From: DASZHJ01 sp035263705
GTDB taxonomy: Bacteria; Pseudomonadota; Alphaproteobacteria; ATCC43930; CGMCC-115725
Direction of reading: 5' to 3'
DNA: 32,047 nucleotides
NCBI GenBank assembly: GCA_035263705.1
Contig: DATFRA010000104.1
Span: 1 to 32,047 of the forward strand
Part shown: positions 1-7,721 of the stretch, piece by piece
Layout of the letters: each line of letters starts with the position of its first letter
Position numbering within the stretch: the stretch's first letter is position 1
Translations under genes and position numbers: made by a program
Notes under the pieces: generated by a model
What the model was told of the DNA's origin: nothing
What the model saw: the letters and a program-made list of their open reading frames with translations, nothing else
The model's database searches: none

Positions 1-1021
1 GCTCGCGGCGGTCGCGATGCCAGCGGCCGCGGAGACGGTGGTAAAGATCGGCTGGTGCGCGCGCACCGTGAGCTCGGCGGCGGCGCCCTTCGCGATCGCG
101 ACCAAGATGGGCTGGTTCAAGGACGCCGGCATCTCGGTGGAGCTGGTGCCTCTGCCGGGCTCGACCGATTGCGTGAAATTCGTCGGCACCGGCGAGGTGC
201 CCTACGCCTTGCCCTCTGTCGAGCCGCTGGCCTCGCTCAGACCTCAGGGACTCAAGGCGAAGGTGTTCTACACGGCCTATCAGGGCAACATCTATGGACC
301 CGCGGTGCCCGCGGACAGCCCGATAAAAACGCTGGCGGACCTCAAGGGCAAGAAGATCGGGGTGCAGGCCATGGCCTCGGCGGGCTATCCCGTGATGCGC
401 GGCATCGCTGCCAGCGAAGGCATGGATCCCGACACCGATATCACCATCGTGGTGGTGGGCGAGGGCGCGCAGGCGGCGGCGCTGGTACGGTCCAAACAGG
501 TCGACGCCTTGAGCCTCTACGACACCGCATACGCGCTGATCGAGAACGCCGGCGTGCCGCTCCGGCGGCTCGAGGCGAAGCAGATCGACCGTTACCCCTC
601 GAACGGGTTCATTGCCCTCGATGAGACGCTCGAGAAGAACCGCGCTCAGGCGGTCGCGCTGGCGCAGAGTTATGCAAAGGGCACCATCTTCGCGATCGCC
701 AATCCCGAGGCCGCCGTGCGTATTCTCTGGGAGGTCTATCCGCTGACCAAGCCCACTGGAAAGGGCGAGGCGGAGGCGCTGAGGGACGATACAAAGGTGA
801 TCGCGGCGCGCATCGTGAACTGGAAGCTCGACAAGGCCGGCGTCACCCACTGGGGCGAGAACTCGGTCGCGAACTATGACGCCTACCTCGACTTCCTCCT
901 GAAGTGGCAGGTGATCAAGCAGAAGCCCGCGGTCGGCGACATCGTCACCAACGATCTCTTGGCCGATATCGACAAGTTCGATCCGGACGCGGTGACCGCG
1001 CAGGCGAAGGCGTACAAATAG
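1..1021 (+). CDS. ABC transporter substrate-binding protein, NMT1/SsuA-like (5' end outside the window)
   Basis: This is the periplasmic solute-binding subunit of an ABC importer, of the NMT1/THI5/SsuA/TauA type (family inference). The reading frame is open from base 2. The first codons read LAAVAMPAAAE, the end of a Sec signal peptide, so the true start lies upstream and the ATG at 17 is probably internal. The mature part begins near ETVVKIGW. It has the family layout: 'FAIATKMGWFKDAGISVELV' near the start, then 'SPIKTLADLKGKKIGVQ', then 'ALVRSKQVDALSLYD'. No permease or ATPase gene is visible here; they may lie to the left. The gene converges on the flavin reductase at 1025 with only 3 bp between the stop codons. 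The ligand cannot be read from the sequence. The neighbouring aromatic hydroxylase genes make an aromatic or nitrogen/sulfur-containing substrate conceivable, but this is weak inference. Confidence 0.85.
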   Translation, partial: LAAVAMPAAAETVVKIGWCARTVSSAAAPFAIATKMGWFKDAGISVELVPLPGSTDCVKFVGTGEVPYALPSVEPLASLRPQGLKAKVFYTAYQGNIYGPAVPADSPIKTLADLKGKKIGVQAMASAGYPVMRGIAASEGMDPDTDITIVVVGEGAQAAALVRSKQVDALSLYDTAYALIENAGVPLRRLEAKQIDRYPSNGFIALDETLEKNRAQAVALAQSYAKGTIFAIANPEAAVRILWEVYPLTKPTGKGEAEALRDDTKVIAARIVNWKLDKAGVTHWGENSVANYDAYLDFLLKWQVIKQKPAVGDIVTNDLLADIDKFDPDAVTAQAKAYK

Positions 1022-1024
1022 CGC

Positions 1025-1603
1025 TCACGCGGAGAACCAGGGCTCGAGGCCCGCGAGGTCCGGCGCGTCGATGCCCTCCTGGCCTCGCTGGCCCGGCGCG
1101 TCGCCCGCGACACCCAGGCGCTCGCCGAGCGCCCGATAGCTGCCTCGGCTGAACAGCAGCGGCTGCCCGTGCCGGCGCGATTCCAGGCGCAGCACGCGTC
1201 CCACGAAGATCACGTGATCGCCGCCGTCGTGCCTGACCTCGACGCGGCAGTCGAGGCTCGCGAGCGAGCCCGGCAGGATCGGCGCGCCGGTCTGCCAGGT
1301 CTCGTGGACGATGTCGCGCCACTTGTCGGGCCCCGTGGTGGCGAAGCGCGCGGAAAGGCCCTGCTGGTCCTGGGCCAGGATATTGACGGCAAAGTGGCCC
1401 GCACCGGCGAAGCCCGCGCTGCTCGGCGAGCGCTTGTCGAGGCTCCAGAGCACGAGCGGCGGATCGAGCGAGACCGAGGCGAAGGAGTTGGCGGTGACGC
1501 CGTAGAGCGCGCCGTCCGCGCCGCGCGTGGTGACGACGGTGACGCCGGTCGCGAACCAGCCGACCGCGTCGCGGAAATCACGCGCGGTAATGTCGGGATT
1601 CAT
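1025..1603 (-). CDS. Flavin reductase family protein (HpaC-like)
   Basis: This 192-residue protein belongs to the flavin reductase-like FMN-binding family, which supplies reduced flavin to a partner monooxygenase using NAD(P)H. Family features include 'FATGVTVVTT' near residue 18, 'GVTANSFASVSLDPPLVLWSL' (residues about 34-54), 'FAVNILAQDQQGLSARFA' and, later, 'GDHVIFVGRVL'. The ATG at 1603 is preceded by GAGG about seven bases upstream. It lies 29 bp downstream of the HpaB-like gene on the same strand, so the two are very probably one operon and act as the reductase and oxygenase components of a two-component system. The C-terminal 25 residues or so look unstructured. Confidence 0.88.
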   Translation of the reverse strand: MNPDITARDFRDAVGWFATGVTVVTTRGADGALYGVTANSFASVSLDPPLVLWSLDKRSPSSAGFAGAGHFAVNILAQDQQGLSARFATTGPDKWRDIVHETWQTGAPILPGSLASLDCRVEVRHDGGDHVIFVGRVLRLESRRHGQPLLFSRGSYRALGERLGVAGDAPGQRGQEGIDAPDLAGLEPWFSA

Positions 1604-1632
1604 GAGCTACCTCGGATGATCGCCCGCGGCGG

Positions 1633-3147
1633 CTACTCGGCCGCCTTGAGCTTGGAGCGGAAGGACGGACCGCTGCCGGCGCCTTGATCCTGCCGCGCCT
1701 CGAGATCGTCGAGGAGCCGCGAGATCCGGTCGATATAGCCGTCACGGTCATAGATCGAGTAGAGCGTCGCCGCGAGCCGCACGGGATCGCCGGAATAGTA
1801 GCGCTCGTAGAGCTGCTGACGGCCGGCGAAGGTGGAGACCGCGGCGTCAAAGGCGAGCCGGAACAATTTGATGCGCGTGCGGGAGTCGGAATTCGCGGAC
1901 TGGAAGTACTTCTCCACGTCTTCCCAGACAGGGCTCGCCGTCTCGGCGTAGGAGGGTACCGCGACCAGCCCGCCCGCGCCCAGCATCTGAATGATCTCGC
2001 ACATGCGCACGAACATCTTCGGAAACATCATCCGCACTGTCCAGAGCGGCATCGACGCCGGCGTCATGTAACCGGTGGCGTTGGGCTTGGCATCCGCCTC
2101 CGACGCTCTGAGGCACGCGCGCACGAATTCGGTGCACTGGATCATCTCGGCGAGCAATCCTTGGACGTGCAGATGCTGATCGACATTGGTCGACCGCGCG
2201 AGCGCGAAGGCGAGCGCCATCATGAACTCCGCCTTGGCGAGGTTCTTGGTGGAGAACTGGTGCATGATCTGCGGCATGGCGCCGGTGCGGATGTAGAGCC
2301 CGTTGCACATCTCGGGATCGCGATGGATGAAGACGCGCTCCCAGGGCACCAGCACCCCCTCGAAGATCACCATCGCATCGGCCTCGTCGAGCCGCGCCGA
2401 GAGCGGATAGTCCATAGGCGAGGCCGCGCCCGTCACCGCGATCGAGGGCCGGCAGATGAATCGCAAGCCCGGTGTGGCGACCTTCACGCTGAAGGCGAAG
2501 GCGTAGGGCGCCGCTTCCGGCGTGGAGTCGATGTAGCTTGACGGCATCACCATGAGGTCGTCGGAGAAGGCGCAGAGCGTCGAAACCATCCGTGCGCCCG
2601 TGACCACGATGCCGGCGTCGGTCTCCTTCACCACTTTGGCGGCGAGGTCCTTGTCCTGCTGCTCCACCGGTTTCGAGCGATCGATCTGCGGGTTGATCAG
2701 CGTATGCGTGAGCGCGGCGTCGGTCTCGCGGCAATGCAGGTAGTAGTTTCCGATGTTGTCGGCGAAACGCGGCTCCCTGAGGCCGAACTCCTCCTTGGCG
2801 CAGGCAAAGCCCGCGAGCTGGATGTTCATGAAGTCGGGACTGCGGCCGAACATGCCGCAAGTCGCATCCATCCAGATCTTCACCATCTCGCGCCGACGCA
2901 CGAGCTCGTCGATGGTCTTGGGCTGGATGAATGAGAGTCCGACGCGCTCGCCGGAGCTCGGCGATTTGTAGGTGAGCCGCTCCGTGAGCGCGGGCGCGTG
3001 CTGCATCTCGTAGAGCTCGGCGAGGCTGTGCGCGGCGCCGGCGAAGCGGCGGTCGACGGTCACGTCGGCAACCCGCTCGCCGTCGATCCAGATCTGGCGG
3101 TCGTCCCTCAGCGCATCCAGGAACTGTTTGCCCGTGCGAATGCCCAT
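1633..3147 (-). CDS. 4-hydroxyphenylacetate 3-hydroxylase family oxygenase (HpaB-like)
   Basis: This 504-residue protein matches the HpaB/PvcC flavin-dependent monooxygenase family, whose usual length is about 480-520 residues. These enzymes hydroxylate phenols or related substrates using FADH2 from a separate reductase. Family-like stretches are 'MGIRTGKQFLDALRDDRQIW' at the N-terminus, 'YKSPSSGERVGLSFIQPKT', 'ALTHTLINPQIDRSK', 'DAGIVVTGARMVSTLCAFSD' and 'LDEADAMVIFEGVLVPWERV'. The open frame extends far upstream, but the ATG at 3147 is chosen because AAGGAG sits directly before it and the family N-terminus begins there. The flavin reductase gene follows 29 bp downstream. The substrate is not determined: the family includes 4-HPA, chlorophenol, pyoverdine-related and other hydroxylases, and no aromatic catabolic genes are visible nearby. 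Confidence 0.88.
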   Translation of the reverse strand: MGIRTGKQFLDALRDDRQIWIDGERVADVTVDRRFAGAAHSLAELYEMQHAPALTERLTYKSPSSGERVGLSFIQPKTIDELVRRREMVKIWMDATCGMFGRSPDFMNIQLAGFACAKEEFGLREPRFADNIGNYYLHCRETDAALTHTLINPQIDRSKPVEQQDKDLAAKVVKETDAGIVVTGARMVSTLCAFSDDLMVMPSSYIDSTPEAAPYAFAFSVKVATPGLRFICRPSIAVTGAASPMDYPLSARLDEADAMVIFEGVLVPWERVFIHRDPEMCNGLYIRTGAMPQIMHQFSTKNLAKAEFMMALAFALARSTNVDQHLHVQGLLAEMIQCTEFVRACLRASEADAKPNATGYMTPASMPLWTVRMMFPKMFVRMCEIIQMLGAGGLVAVPSYAETASPVWEDVEKYFQSANSDSRTRIKLFRLAFDAAVSTFAGRQQLYERYYSGDPVRLAATLYSIYDRDGYIDRISRLLDDLEARQDQGAGSGPSFRSKLKAAE

Positions 3148-3230
3148 CGTGGCTCCTTCTGGACGCCCGGCCCCGGGGCCGACACCTACCTTGCCGCACC
3201 CGCGAGAAGCCCGCAGGCGCCCGCCAAATA

Positions 3231-3260
3231 TTGACATAATGCGAGGCCGAACATGAGTTT
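3231..3260 (+). promoter_or_regulatory. Candidate promoter with a perfect -35 box
   Basis: The 155-bp gap between the divergent HpaB-like gene and the gene at 3303 contains a perfect TTGACA at 3231-3236 in its only AT-rich patch. No good -10 follows at 16-18 bp; the best match, TGAGTT at 3254, is poor. It could serve the gene at 3303, but only the -35 half is convincing. Confidence 0.3.
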
Positions 3261-3302
3261 TAAGGTGATCCGGGGGCTCGACGGGGCGTCGAGGAAGGGG
3301 CC

Positions 3303-4493
3303 ATGCGCGAGCAACGTGAACCATGGCTGACGCTGCCGGCCAAGGAGGCCGGCGGCGGTGGAATTCCGCGTCTCGATCCGCGGTTTCGCACGCATGTCGT
3401 GGAGGTCCGGTCGAGCCCCGGGGCCGCGCAGCCGTTGCCTCGGCCTCCGGGGCTGCCCGTGCCGGAGCCTGCGGAGCCGGCGACCGCGGTACCCTTGCGT
3501 TCGACCGGAGGGCCGCCCACGCCCGATGCCATCGAACGCGCCGCGGCCGCGGCTTGGCTCTCGACGCCCGCGTCCACGCGACCCGCGCCGCGAAGCGCCC
3601 GACCCGGCGTTCCACTCGTGACTCCGCGCTCCGCGCCCAAATCGTCGGACACACTGGCGCCCGGCGCGCCCGAAATCCGCTTCGACGACCTTCCCACGGT
3701 GACCTCCGCCGATTGGGTCCTCAAGGTCGGTGAGGCCGCCAAGATCGTCGACGTCGTCGTCGTGTTCTACACCGCCGCCTATCTCGGTTCGGACATGTTC
3801 GAGCTCGCCTTCCGGACCGTCGTCAACCAGGTGCTCCCGCAGTTCGGCCGACCCTATACCGTTTACCGCTTCTCCCTCGATGCCGAACCGGGCTTCGTCC
3901 CGGAAATGGCTGAGAGCCTGGGTTTGGCGTCGGACAATCCGGTCACCGTCGCGGGCTTCGCCTGGAGCGGGCCGGGCCGCCCGCTCTTCCTCATTGGTGA
4001 CCACGCGCTCGAATCGCCGGCTGCATTCCAGCGATCTCTGCGCCGGAACCTGGCTGAGCAGCAGCCCGATGCTCCGCGAGGGAGCTCGGCGCGCTATCAG
4101 GCGATCACCCGCCTCGATGGCCCGCTCGGGCAAGGGATGCGGCCATGGAGCGGACGCGTGCTCGCCGTGCTCGCTTGGTGCTTGTTCGGGACCGCGGCCC
4201 TGGGCGCGGCGGTGGTCGGTGTGGCCCCGCAATGGGCGAGTTCCCTGTTGCACCCGGAGTCGGTTTCCGCGCCGAAGGATCCGCCGCGCAGCACCGACAC
4301 GCGTGTCGCGCCAGCGGCGGCTAGCCCGGGCAACGCGACCGGCGGAGCCGCGGGCAATGCTGCTCAGGGAGCCCAGGCGCCCGGCAATTCCGCGAAGCCC
4401 GCGCAGACGCCCGTCGTCCGCAAGAAGAAGCCCGCCAGCACGCTCAGCGCCAGTCCGACCTATTGGGGCCTGCCCGAGGGCCAGCCGCGCTGA
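3303..4493 (+). CDS. Membrane-anchored protein with a thioredoxin-like domain lacking CxxC
   Basis: I do not recognise a named family for this 396-residue protein. It has four parts. Residues 1-130 are rich in Pro, Ala and Arg and probably disordered. Residues about 137-250 read like a thioredoxin fold: a 'VVVVFYTAAYLGSDMFELAF' strand-turn-helix, 'YTVYRFSLDAEP', 'NPVTV' where the cis-proline would be, and a terminal helix 'SPAAFQRSLRRNL'. Residues about 286-308 form one hydrophobic membrane segment. The rest is an Ala/Gly/Pro-rich tail with a KKK patch. Where thioredoxin has CGPC, this protein has Tyr160-Leu-Gly-Ser163, so disulfide chemistry is not expected. The ATG at 3303 follows a GAGGAAGGGG ribosome-binding site. 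It stands alone, divergent from the HpaB-like gene. If positively charged residues set the topology, the thioredoxin part may be cytoplasmic. A protein-interaction or scaffolding role is inference. Confidence 0.7.
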   Translation: MREQREPWLTLPAKEAGGGGIPRLDPRFRTHVVEVRSSPGAAQPLPRPPGLPVPEPAEPATAVPLRSTGGPPTPDAIERAAAAAWLSTPASTRPAPRSARPGVPLVTPRSAPKSSDTLAPGAPEIRFDDLPTVTSADWVLKVGEAAKIVDVVVVFYTAAYLGSDMFELAFRTVVNQVLPQFGRPYTVYRFSLDAEPGFVPEMAESLGLASDNPVTVAGFAWSGPGRPLFLIGDHALESPAAFQRSLRRNLAEQQPDAPRGSSARYQAITRLDGPLGQGMRPWSGRVLAVLAWCLFGTAALGAAVVGVAPQWASSLLHPESVSAPKDPPRSTDTRVAPAAASPGNATGGAAGNAAQGAQAPGNSAKPAQTPVVRKKKPASTLSASPTYWGLPEGQPR

Positions 4494-4507
4494 GCCCAGG
4501 AGCCTCG

Positions 4508-4532
4508 TGGGCGGAAGCGCCGGGTGCGCCCA
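4508..4532. terminator. Weak inverted repeat between convergent genes
   Basis: In the 77-bp gap between the convergent genes ending at 4493 and 4571, TGGGCG (4508-4513) is complementary to CGCCCA (4527-4532) across a 13-base loop. There is no T-run on either side, so it is at best a pause or processing hairpin rather than a classic intrinsic terminator. Confidence 0.25.
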
Positions 4533-4570
4533 TCACCTCGCGGGCGATCTCGCGCCGACCCGGTGTCGCG

Positions 4571-5686
4571 TCAGCGGTACGCCGCCTCGAGAATGGCGCG
4601 GTAATCTCCGGCATTGGCGGGGCGCGGATTGGTCGCGCTCAAGTGCTCGTGCGTGGCTTCTTCCGCGAGTTCCGGAATGAGCGCGGCGTCGAGGCCGAGC
4701 TCGCCGAGCTTGGTCGGCAAGCCGATGCGGCGCGCTAGGCCCTCGATCCAATCGGGGAGATCCTCGGCGGGCGGCAGGCCGAGCGCGACCTTGAGCCGCG
4801 CGATCTTCTCGGGCACCGCGGGCGCGTTGAAGCGCATCACCGGCGGCAGCAGGATCGCGTTGAGGGTGCCGTGGTGATAGCCGAGCGCGCCCAGCGGATG
4901 GCTGGCGGCGTGCACGGCGCCCAGGCTCTTCTGGAAGGTGAGCCCGCCCTCGAGCGCGGCCATGAGCATCTGCCAGCGCGCCTCGCGGTCGTCGCCGCGG
5001 GTGACCGCGCGCTCGATCCAGCGGCCCGCCCGCTCGACGCAGTCGAGCGCGATCGCGGCCGCGGGCGGGTTCTCCCAAGTCGACAGATAGGACTCGATGC
5101 CGTGGCTGAGCGCGTCCATGCCGGTCGCCGCCGTCATGAGCGGCGGCAGGCTCAGGGTCAGCTCGGGGTCGCAGATCGCGGTCTTGGGAATCAGCTTGAA
5201 ACTCACGCATGCGATCTTGCGGCCGGTCTTCAGGGTGAGGGTGGCGGCGCGGCCGACCTCGGCGCCGGTTCCGGCCGTAGTGGGGATCGCCAGCACGGCC
5301 GCGATCTCGCCGATGCGTGCGGAGCCGCCGCCGCGCACGCCGTAGTCGCCGAGCGAGCCCGGGTGCGTCGCCAACAGCGCTGCGGCTTTGGCGAGATCGA
5401 TCGCGGAGCCGCCCCCGAGCGCCATCACGCCGTCGCAGCCGTGCGCGCGATAGAGCGCGAGCGCCGCCTCGGCCGCGGCCTCGGTCGGGTTGCTCGGCGT
5501 CTCCTCGAATATGGGCGGCCGCGCATCGAGAGCGGCAAGCGCACGCCCCACCAGGCCGGCTGCGCGCACGCCGGTGTCGGTCACCAGGAGCGGCCGCTTC
5601 ACCCCGAGCAGCGCCAACTCCTCCGGCAGCAGCCGCAGCGCGCCGAAGTCGAACTGGACGCGCGACATGTAGCTGACGAGGGCCAT
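4571..5686 (-). CDS. Iron-containing alcohol dehydrogenase (group III)
   Basis: This is an NAD(P)-dependent, metal-dependent alcohol dehydrogenase of the Fe-ADH family, 371 residues (usual length about 370-390). The Rossmann-like nucleotide site shows as GGGSAID (residues 91-97), followed by 'PTTAGTGAEV'. The expected metal ligands are present: Asp191 and His195 in 'GMDALSHGIE', His263 in 'ASHPLGALG' and His272 in 'HHGTLNAI'. The ATG at 5686 lies 10 bp after the stop of the metallo-hydrolase gene, so translation is probably coupled; no strong ribosome-binding site is seen, and the ATG at 5668 (MSRVQFD) is an alternative start. The family also includes maleylacetate reductases and lactaldehyde or butanol dehydrogenases, so the substrate is open. 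Confidence 0.9.
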   Translation of the reverse strand: MALVSYMSRVQFDFGALRLLPEELALLGVKRPLLVTDTGVRAAGLVGRALAALDARPPIFEETPSNPTEAAAEAALALYRAHGCDGVMALGGGSAIDLAKAAALLATHPGSLGDYGVRGGGSARIGEIAAVLAIPTTAGTGAEVGRAATLTLKTGRKIACVSFKLIPKTAICDPELTLSLPPLMTAATGMDALSHGIESYLSTWENPPAAAIALDCVERAGRWIERAVTRGDDREARWQMLMAALEGGLTFQKSLGAVHAASHPLGALGYHHGTLNAILLPPVMRFNAPAVPEKIARLKVALGLPPAEDLPDWIEGLARRIGLPTKLGELGLDAALIPELAEEATHEHLSATNPRPANAGDYRAILEAAYR

Positions 5687-5696
5687 GGCAGTCGGC

Positions 5697-6521
5697 TCAA
5701 TTCCCCGGCAGCACCCAGACTTCGGTCTTCGCCGGCAGCATCGAGCGCCGGAGTGGAATGGCGGCGACGTCGTTCTCGTGCACGTCGTAGCGATCGCTGA
5801 CGCGCTTGACGAAGCGGTCGAGCACCGCCTGGCTGAAATAGTGCATGGGGATCACCAGGCGCGGATGGATCGCCTCGATGACCTCGATCATGTCGTTCTG
5901 GTTGAGGGTGAAGGCGCCGTCGATCGGTGTCAGCAGCACGTCGATCTGGCCGAGCTCGGCCAGATGCTCGGGCGTCAGCGTGTGGTGCAGGTGGCCCAGA
6001 TGCGCGATGCAGAGATCGCCGGTGGCGACAATGAAGATCGAGTTGCCGCCGAACTCCGTGCCGCCGTCGCCGGCGCGAATGTTCGTGGGCACGTTGCGGA
6101 CGCGCACGTCGCCGTATTTCACGTCGTAATGCGGCGGACCCTCGCCGGTGTCCCAGCCGCGCAGCACCAGCTTGATGCCGGGATCGATATCGTCCGTGTA
6201 GTGCATCATGTGTGCGTGATTCATGGTGACGACGTCCGGCGGGGCCTTGGGCCGCAGGATGCCGTTGTAGTCCGTGACCACGGTGACACCGCCGGGGCTG
6301 GTGATCACGAAGCTGGAATGTCCGATGTAGGCGAGCTCGACCACGGGGTCGGTCTCGGCGATTCCCATGCGATAGCTCGCGAGCGCGACCGGCGAATGCC
6401 GCTGCGAGATGACCTCGGCGCAGGCGCCCGCGCCCTCGGCGTGCGCCGCGCCAAGCCAGGGGACGAGCCCGACCAGAGCCGCTGAAAGCAAGTGAAGAGC
6501 CCAGGCGAGCGCAGATCGCAT
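5697..6521 (-). CDS. Exported metallo-beta-lactamase-fold hydrolase (UlaG/COG2220-like) with altered metal motif
   Basis: This 274-residue protein starts at the ATG at 6521, preceded by GGGAGAG. Its first 28 residues form a signal peptide (MRSALAWALHLL... ending AAHA), so it is predicted periplasmic. The longer open frame to 6587 is rejected because it would bury this signal. The fold is suggested by 'YIGHSSFVITSPGG', 'TMNHAHMMHYTDD' (residues 99-111), 'GDLCIAHLGHLHH' and 'IPMHYF' near residue 225, as in COG2220-type metallo-hydrolases. The usual HxHxDH motif reads H102-A-H104-M-M-H107, so the Asp is replaced by Met. It may bind one metal or have a different chemistry. It lies in a minus-strand cluster after the DMT transporter (70-bp gap) and before the alcohol dehydrogenase (10-bp gap). 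The substrate is unknown. Confidence 0.8.
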   Translation of the reverse strand: MRSALAWALHLLSAALVGLVPWLGAAHAEGAGACAEVISQRHSPVALASYRMGIAETDPVVELAYIGHSSFVITSPGGVTVVTDYNGILRPKAPPDVVTMNHAHMMHYTDDIDPGIKLVLRGWDTGEGPPHYDVKYGDVRVRNVPTNIRAGDGGTEFGGNSIFIVATGDLCIAHLGHLHHTLTPEHLAELGQIDVLLTPIDGAFTLNQNDMIEVIEAIHPRLVIPMHYFSQAVLDRFVKRVSDRYDVHENDVAAIPLRRSMLPAKTEVWVLPGN

Positions 6522-6591
6522 GACAGTCTCTCCCGCAGGCCACGCGGGAATTATGCACCGCCGAGGAGCGCGCGCAACGCGCGCCACGGTT

Positions 6592-7518
6592 TCAGTCGTC
6601 GCCCGCGGCGGCCGCGAGCACCGGACGCCGGCTCTGCCGCCGGATGGTCTCGCGATAGAGGATATAGAGTCCGCTCATGACGACGACGCAAGCGCCGCCG
6701 ATCAGCACGGACGTCGGCAGGTCGCCCCAGATCAAGTAGCCGAAGGCGATCGACCAGACCATGCTGGTGTAGCTGAACGGCGCCAGGATCGCCGCCGGCA
6801 CCAGCTTGAACGCTTGCGTCCAGAGGATCTGACCGACGCCCGAGACGAGGCCGATGGCGGCGAGGCCGATGGCGCCATCCCAGGTCGGGTTGACCCAGCC
6901 GAAGGGCAGGATAACTAGGCTCAAGCCCGTCGCCACCAGCGCCTGATATGTCACGAGTGTTGCCGGCCGCTCGGTGAGGCTCATGCGCCGGAGCGCGATG
7001 GTGACGGAGGCGCCGAGCGCCGCGTTCACCAGCGCCAGGATGGCGCCGTAGGAAAACGTGCCCGGACCCGGCTGCACCATGATCAGCACGCCGACGAATC
7101 CCACGATCACCGCGCCCCAGCGGTGCCGCCCGACCTTCTCGCCGAGCAACGGTATCGAGAGCACGGTCAGGAACAGCGGCGAGGAGAAGGTGACCGCGAC
7201 CGCGTCGGCGAGCGGCATCAGGTGATAGGCGACGAAAATGCAGACCATGGAGATGAATTGCAGGGTGCCGCGGCCGACATGCTCGGCAACCCTGTGAGTC
7301 CGGAGGATCGAGAATCCACCGTCGCGCACCACCAAGCCGCACGAGAACAAGAGCGCGAAGATGCTGCGAAAGAAGATCACCTGCGAGACGGGGTAGACCG
7401 CTTCCTCGTACTTGACGAGCGCGTTCACCACCGAGAACACGGCGACGGCGAGAATCATGTAGAGGATGCCGCGCCGCACTTCCTCGCGGGTCGGCACCGG
7501 CATGACGACTTTATCCAT
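6592..7518 (-). CDS. DMT superfamily transporter, EamA domains
   Basis: This is an inner-membrane drug/metabolite transporter-type permease of about 308 residues with roughly ten hydrophobic segments in two homologous halves, the typical EamA layout. Recognisable stretches are 'LYMILAVAVFSVVNALVKYE' in the first helix, 'FFRSIFALLFSCGLVV', 'PLFLTVLSIPLLGEKVGRHR' closing the first half, and 'ALVATGLSLVILPFGW' and 'AAILAPFSYTSMVWSIAFGY' in the second. The frame opens with a GTG at 7557, but the ATG at 7518 (MDKVV) or 7503 (MPVP) puts the first helix close to the start. None of the three has a strong ribosome-binding site, so the start is uncertain. It is the first gene of the minus-strand group with the metallo-hydrolase and alcohol dehydrogenase, and is divergent from the amidase. 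Substrate unknown. Confidence 0.85.
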   Translation of the reverse strand: MDKVVMPVPTREEVRRGILYMILAVAVFSVVNALVKYEEAVYPVSQVIFFRSIFALLFSCGLVVRDGGFSILRTHRVAEHVGRGTLQFISMVCIFVAYHLMPLADAVAVTFSSPLFLTVLSIPLLGEKVGRHRWGAVIVGFVGVLIMVQPGPGTFSYGAILALVNAALGASVTIALRRMSLTERPATLVTYQALVATGLSLVILPFGWVNPTWDGAIGLAAIGLVSGVGQILWTQAFKLVPAAILAPFSYTSMVWSIAFGYLIWGDLPTSVLIGGACVVVMSGLYILYRETIRRQSRRPVLAAAAGDD

Positions 7519-7721
7519 GACCGATCGCTGCAGAGCGGACGCCACATCCTCCAGCACAAGCGGCCGCGCGCCCAGCGCAAAGCCTGCATTGCTGGTCTGC
7601 GGCGCTTCCGGCGTGATTTAGTCGCATCTTAACGTTGGGGTCCCGCTCGCCACAGTCTTGCCAGATTCGCCGGTGCGGTGTTTGCTCGGATCGAAGCCAT
7701 TCGACATCAACGAGGCATCGC

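Noticed and set aside
1847..3199. 450-codon Arg-rich frame on the minus strand in another phase of the HpaB-like gene
   Set aside because: It is the shadow of the oxygenase gene in a GC-rich genome; composition is extremely Arg/His/Ala-rich and shows no motif.
7558..7721. TTGCCA and TTTGCT as a promoter for the amidase gene
   Set aside because: The spacing is right (17 bp), but the -10 matches only three of six positions, so it is not listed as a feature.
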